A DNA stretch of 26,475 bases from Donghicola sp036139795 (GTDB lineage: Bacteria > Pseudomonadota > Alphaproteobacteria > Rhodobacterales > Rhodobacteraceae): positions 1 through 26,475 of the forward strand of contig JAYZYX010000170.1 in assembly GCA_036139795.1 (NCBI GenBank). Reading direction: 5' to 3'. Below are positions 23,287 through 26,475 of this stretch, piece after piece. The position numbers were made by a program, and so were the translations under genes. Numbering within the stretch: position 1 is the first letter of the stretch; the number at the start of each line of letters is the position of its first letter. The notes below the pieces were generated by a model. It ran no database searches, was not told the DNA's origin, and saw only the letters and a list, made by a program, of their open reading frames with translations.

Positions 23287-24324
23287 ATGAAAACCTTAAT
23301 CCTTGCCCTGCTGATCGCCGCCGCATCCGCAACGCTGCTCCTGACCACTGGCCCCGCCTATGAGGGCAGCGCGGGCTTTACCAAGGCCCGCGCCTATGCC
23401 CCCGTGCGCCAGCAGGATATCGACTTTCACCTCTGGTATCCGGCCAACGCGGGCGGGCGATCGATCACCGTCGGCGGCAACGGCGTCTTTTATGGCACCC
23501 CCGCAGGCAAAGGCGCACCGGCCCGCGAAGGGCGTCATCCGGTGGTGATCATCTCGCACGGGGCGGGCGGCAACGCGGGACAGTTCGGCTGGATCGCCGC
23601 GCAACTGGCGCAGGCCGGCTTTGTTGTCGCGCTGCCCAACCATCCGGGGACCACCAGCCGCAACGCCTCGGCCAGCGCAGCGGTGCGCGTGTGGGAGCGT
23701 CCCCAAGACGTCAGCGCCGTCATTGACCGGATCACCGCAAGCCCGCAGGACTTTCCCTATGCTGATCCGAACCGGATCGGGGTGCTGGGGTTCTCGGCGG
23801 GGGGCTACACGGCGATGGCGCTGGCGGGGGCGCGTGTTGATCCCGAGGCACTGGCGCAATTCTGCGATGACAGTGATCACGGTATGTCAGATTGTGCCTT
23901 TCTGGCTAAAGCGGGGATCGACCTGCATCAGATCGACCTAAGCCCCGCCGCCGCCGATCTGCGTGACCCGCGGGTAAAGACCGGCGTCATCATTGATCCG
24001 GGCATCATCCAGACCATCACGCTGGAAAGCCTGCGGGCAATGCCGGTGCCGCTTCAGATCATCAACCTTGATGATCCGGTTCCTGCTGGTGTTGATGCCG
24101 CCAAGGCCGCCTCTGTGATCCCCCGCGCCGAGTATCACCGGATCAAAGCGGCCAGCCATTTCAGCTTTCTGGCCAACTGCAAGCCGCGCGGCGCGGAAAT
24201 CCTGCGCGATGAAGGCGAGCCTGACCTGCTGTGCGCTGACGGCCAAGGCACAGACCGCCAAGCGATCCATGACGAACTGGCCACCCTGATCCTGCCCTAT
24301 CTGACCCGAATGTTGAAACCGTAA
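23287..24324 (+). CDS. Exported alpha/beta-hydrolase (dienelactone hydrolase/PAF-acetylhydrolase-like)
   Basis: A 345-residue hydrolase. The first 21 residues look like a signal peptide or membrane anchor (MKTLILALLIAAASATLLL). HGAGG at 91-95 forms the oxyanion region, GFSAGG at 168-173 holds Ser170, and H291 in ASHFSFL is the likely catalytic histidine; an Asp near 262-263 (LDDP) may complete the triad. Cysteine pairs (C193/C203, C298/C316) fit a periplasmic location. GGAGG lies 5 bases upstream of the ATG at 23287; the longer frame from 23221 would start inside the direct repeat. It is probably controlled by the divergent AraC regulator. Substrate unknown. Confidence 0.85.
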   Translation: MKTLILALLIAAASATLLLTTGPAYEGSAGFTKARAYAPVRQQDIDFHLWYPANAGGRSITVGGNGVFYGTPAGKGAPAREGRHPVVIISHGAGGNAGQFGWIAAQLAQAGFVVALPNHPGTTSRNASASAAVRVWERPQDVSAVIDRITASPQDFPYADPNRIGVLGFSAGGYTAMALAGARVDPEALAQFCDDSDHGMSDCAFLAKAGIDLHQIDLSPAAADLRDPRVKTGVIIDPGIIQTITLESLRAMPVPLQIINLDDPVPAGVDAAKAASVIPRAEYHRIKAASHFSFLANCKPRGAEILRDEGEPDLLCADGQGTDRQAIHDELATLILPYLTRMLKP

Positions 24325-24448
24325 CGGCCCGCGAAAGAGGCGCGCATTTGTAATCTGCATGTTTGCGAAATTATAAGACGGTGCCTTTGAAACTTATGCG
24401 CCAGAGGCCGCGTAATCCCGATGATCACTTGGGTAAGGGTTAGACCAC

Positions 24449-25084
24449 ATGCTTGGCGAAGAATACGGAACAGGGCTGCTTTTTGACGAACCATCCAACA
24501 CAGACGCCGTCCCGATGGGCGAGGCCGTCAAAACCGCGATCCGCTTTTTAAAGCATGACGTCCAGACGCCTCTGACATTGGCACGCAATGCGCTAGAGCT
24601 GGCCGCCGAGGGGGCGGATCCCAAGACGCTTGGCATTCTGGGGATGGTCATGAACCGCCTGTCGCAGGTCAGCACCAATCTGGACGCGTACCAGCATGTG
24701 ACCTTGGCCCATCTGGCCCCGCAGAACGCCCCGACCGAGACGATGATCGCGGCGGGGACCTTGGCGCTAAAACAACACTTCGGGGTGGATGCATTCTCGT
24801 TCACCGTGAATGCGCCCCGAAAGCTGCCCGAAAAGGTCCTGCCCCTGTTGATCGGCACGGTGCTTGAGACCCAGCAGGCCAAGACCCGCGCGGACCGTGT
24901 GGACGTCTCGATGACCGGTGCCACATTGACCTTCAAATTCCTGCCCAAGCTGGCCCCGCAGGGACCGGCACCCTACAAGGGGACAAGACGAGAGTTTCTG
25001 CTGCGCTGGCAGACCGTGATGCTGGCAAAATACGGCATCAGCTTGAATCTGATCTGGCGGGAACATCCCGAAGCGGCCAAGTAA
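24449..25084 (+). CDS. Histidine-kinase-like / phosphotransferase-like protein without intact ATPase motifs
   Basis: A 211-residue soluble protein. FLKHDVQTPLTLARNALEL (33-51) looks like a HisKA/H-box with H36 as a possible phospho-acceptor, followed by a second helix (about 57-85). The C-terminal 110 residues have alternating strands as in a kinase ATPase fold (for example DRVDVSMTGATLTFKF), but the N, G1, F and G2 boxes are missing. This layout resembles ChpT-type histidine phosphotransferases. Next to a response regulator and a sensor kinase it could relay phosphate between them; this is inference. The start has an AAGGG 10 bases upstream. It is not a functional kinase by sequence. Confidence 0.6.
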   Translation: MLGEEYGTGLLFDEPSNTDAVPMGEAVKTAIRFLKHDVQTPLTLARNALELAAEGADPKTLGILGMVMNRLSQVSTNLDAYQHVTLAHLAPQNAPTETMIAAGTLALKQHFGVDAFSFTVNAPRKLPEKVLPLLIGTVLETQQAKTRADRVDVSMTGATLTFKFLPKLAPQGPAPYKGTRREFLLRWQTVMLAKYGISLNLIWREHPEAAK

Positions 25085-25196
25085 CGCCCCCCATTTCCGA
25101 ACGCAAAAACTGCCCTAGATGCAGCATCAATCTCAGGGAAACACACGGCAGAGCGGGCCACAGTTGCTGGCCGCCTGCATGTAGGAGATCACTTAA

Positions 25197-25610
25197 GTGG
25201 AATTCGAAACAGTCGAGATACTAATCGCCGAAGACGAAGAACTGGACCGGTTCTTGCTGGAACATTCCTTCAAAGCCCAGATGCTGCGCAACCCTCTGAA
25301 GTTCTTTGACAACGGGCAAGAATTGCTGGATTTTCTGGACACCCGTCTGGGTGAACGGATGCACGACCGGTACATCATCATCACCGATATCAACATGCCC
25401 CTGATGTGCGGGTACGAGCTGCTGGCCAACCTCAAGGCCCATCCCGCGCTGCGCCATATACCGGCCTTTGTGCTAAGCTCGTCCCACGATGAAAGCGACG
25501 TGCAAAAGGCCAGCGAACTGGGAATTTCCGGCTATATCAGCAAGGAAAACGCGGGCGAGGATTTCATGAAGGGCCTCCAGATGATCGGGAAAGAGGCCCG
25601 CGTGTCGTAA
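25197..25610 (+). CDS. Single-domain response regulator (CheY/Rcp1-like receiver)
   Basis: A 137-residue receiver domain with no output domain. The phospho-acceptor is D64 in YIIITDINMP, the acidic pair E12/D13 follows the first strand (ILIAEDEE), the switch Ser is S94 in FVLSSS, and the conserved lysine is K116 in YISKE. The start is a GTG at 25197 with AGGAG 9 bases upstream. The pattern is closest to Rcp1-type regulators used by phytochrome-like kinases. It lies 112 bp after the phosphotransferase-like gene and converges with the sensor kinase, so it is the natural partner of both. No DNA-binding region, so it acts through protein contact. Confidence 0.9.
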   Translation: MEFETVEILIAEDEELDRFLLEHSFKAQMLRNPLKFFDNGQELLDFLDTRLGERMHDRYIIITDINMPLMCGYELLANLKAHPALRHIPAFVLSSSHDESDVQKASELGISGYISKENAGEDFMKGLQMIGKEARVS

Positions 25611-25630
25611 GGACCATCGCTGGTGCATAG

Positions 25631-25656
25631 TGCCTGAGGCGACCTGCGCTCAGGCA
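25631..25656. terminator. Bidirectional terminator between response regulator and kinase
   Basis: TGCCTGAG (25631-25638) and CTCAGGCA (25649-25656) form an 8-bp perfect stem between two convergent genes. The right arm covers the last codons and stop of the kinase gene. No T-run on either strand. Confidence 0.45.
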
Positions 25657-26475
25657 TGAGCCGGCAGCCGCAACACGAACAACGCGCCGCCCTCCCCTGC
25701 CGGATCCTCGCATGAGATCGTGCCGTCCAGCTTCTGGGCCAGACGCTTGACAATCGCGAGTCCCAGCCCCGATGCTTCGGGGCCTTTTTTACCGCCGCCC
25801 ACGTCAAACGGTTCAAAGATCCGCTTTCGCAGGTCTGCCGGCACCCCTTTACCGTTGTCGCGCACGCTGATCTCGAGCTGACTGCCCTTTTGCGCCGCGG
25901 ACATGGTCACCGACATCGAGTTCCGGCCCCCGTGTTTGATCGCATTCTCGATCAGGTTCTCAACGATACGTTCAACAAGCGCCGGATCGGTTTGCAGGGT
26001 GATATCGGGCCCCGGCAGCAGCCTTGTATTGCAGCGCACCTCATATTTCTCGGCCAGTTCGCGCAAAAGTTCTTGCAGATCCACGTCCTGGCTTTGAACC
26101 GGTATCAAGCGGGTGCCCAGATAGGTGGTGAACGTTTGGGTCAGGTTCTCCAGCCGCTCGGTGTTCTCAAGGATGCGCACCCTAATTTCGGTGTCCGACA
26201 GACCCCGCATGGCCTTTAGCTCTTCCCACATGCTGGCGGCCGTGCGAATATTGCGGATCGGTGATTTCAGATCATGGGCCAATGAGGCCCGCATGAGTGA
26301 CAGTTCATCCTCTTGCTCTTTCACCAGAGCATAAGCGTCGGACAATTCCATCAGCCGATCACTCAGTTCGCGGTTCTGACGCCACGCAAGGCGCGTCCGT
26401 TCAATCGCAAACAGGATCAGCGCCACAGCCAGAACCCGGGAGAGAGCAAAGCGCTGTCCCCAGATATGGGCGGCA
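25650..26475 (-). CDS. Sensor histidine kinase, C-terminal part (5' end beyond window)
   Basis: The frame is open to the window edge (275 codons visible). A hydrophobic segment at the visible N-terminus (about 26400-26445) is followed by a coiled-coil-like helix and the HisKA H-box LAHDLKSPIRNI, whose His codon is at 26274-26276. The ATPase domain is complete: N-box ERIVENLIENAIKHG, G1 DNGKG, F-box IFEPF and G2 GLGLAIVKRL. It is a membrane-linked active kinase; the sensing part is not in the window. A GTG at 26426 could start a short form, but the open frame beyond it suggests a longer protein. It converges with the single-domain response regulator, its likely target. Confidence 0.9.
   Translation of the reverse strand, partial: AAHIWGQRFALSRVLAVALILFAIERTRLAWRQNRELSDRLMELSDAYALVKEQEDELSLMRASLAHDLKSPIRNIRTAASMWEELKAMRGLSDTEIRVRILENTERLENLTQTFTTYLGTRLIPVQSQDVDLQELLRELAEKYEVRCNTRLLPGPDITLQTDPALVERIVENLIENAIKHGGRNSMSVTMSAAQKGSQLEISVRDNGKGVPADLRKRIFEPFDVGGGKKGPEASGLGLAIVKRLAQKLDGTISCEDPAGEGGALFVLRLPAHA

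Overview
The window looks like chromosomal DNA of a Rhodobacteraceae (Roseobacter-type) alphaproteobacterium. The reasons are GC-rich coding sequence, a split PreT/PreA dihydropyrimidine dehydrogenase next to a Thi5/NMT1-type ABC transporter, a MYG1-family protein, RTX exoproteins, and a short dispersed repeat (AGGTATTTTTGCCAAGATGA and its variants) that I recall from intergenic DNA of this family. The assignment is inference; there is no rRNA, tRNA or phylogenetic marker here.

Layout. 1-435 (-): 5' part of a MYG1-family hydrolase gene. 436-1219: long A/T-richer stretch with no convincing gene. 1220-4123: a large exported protein of unknown function and a convergent alpha/beta-hydrolase. 4462-10736: an RTX exoprotein island with a serralysin-like metalloprotease, a small membrane protein, an ECF sigma factor with its RskA-like anti-sigma factor, and an RTX lipase. 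10902-11988: a pirin gene and a 56-residue ORF on the opposite strand. 12115-21235 (-): a complete reductive pyrimidine catabolism locus. 21555-24324: a VOC protein, then a membrane-anchored AraC regulator divergent from an alpha/beta-hydrolase. 24449-26475: a signalling cluster with a histidine-kinase-like protein lacking ATP-binding motifs, a single-domain response regulator and a convergent sensor kinase cut by the window edge.

How the genes work together. PreT/PreA would reduce uracil or thymine, HydA would open the dihydropyrimidine ring, and the M20 amidohydrolase would split the N-carbamoyl-beta-amino acid into beta-alanine (or its methyl homologue), CO2 and ammonia. The ABC transporter encoded in the same run probably imports the pyrimidine or a related ring compound. 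Both transcription units of this locus carry a palindromic site resembling the RutR operator (TTGACCA-N2-TGGTCAA), so joint control by a TetR-family pyrimidine sensor encoded elsewhere is the most economical reading. The ECF/anti-sigma pair lies between two calcium-binding secreted enzymes whose type I exporter is not in the window. The AraC-type regulator and the divergent hydrolase share an intergenic region with a 14-bp direct repeat at 22-bp period, a typical AraC-family operator layout.

No clearly new defence or mobile system was found. The most interesting items are the paired RutR-like sites, the AraC direct repeat, the degenerate kinase/response regulator/kinase cluster and the ECF pair between two RTX exoenzymes.
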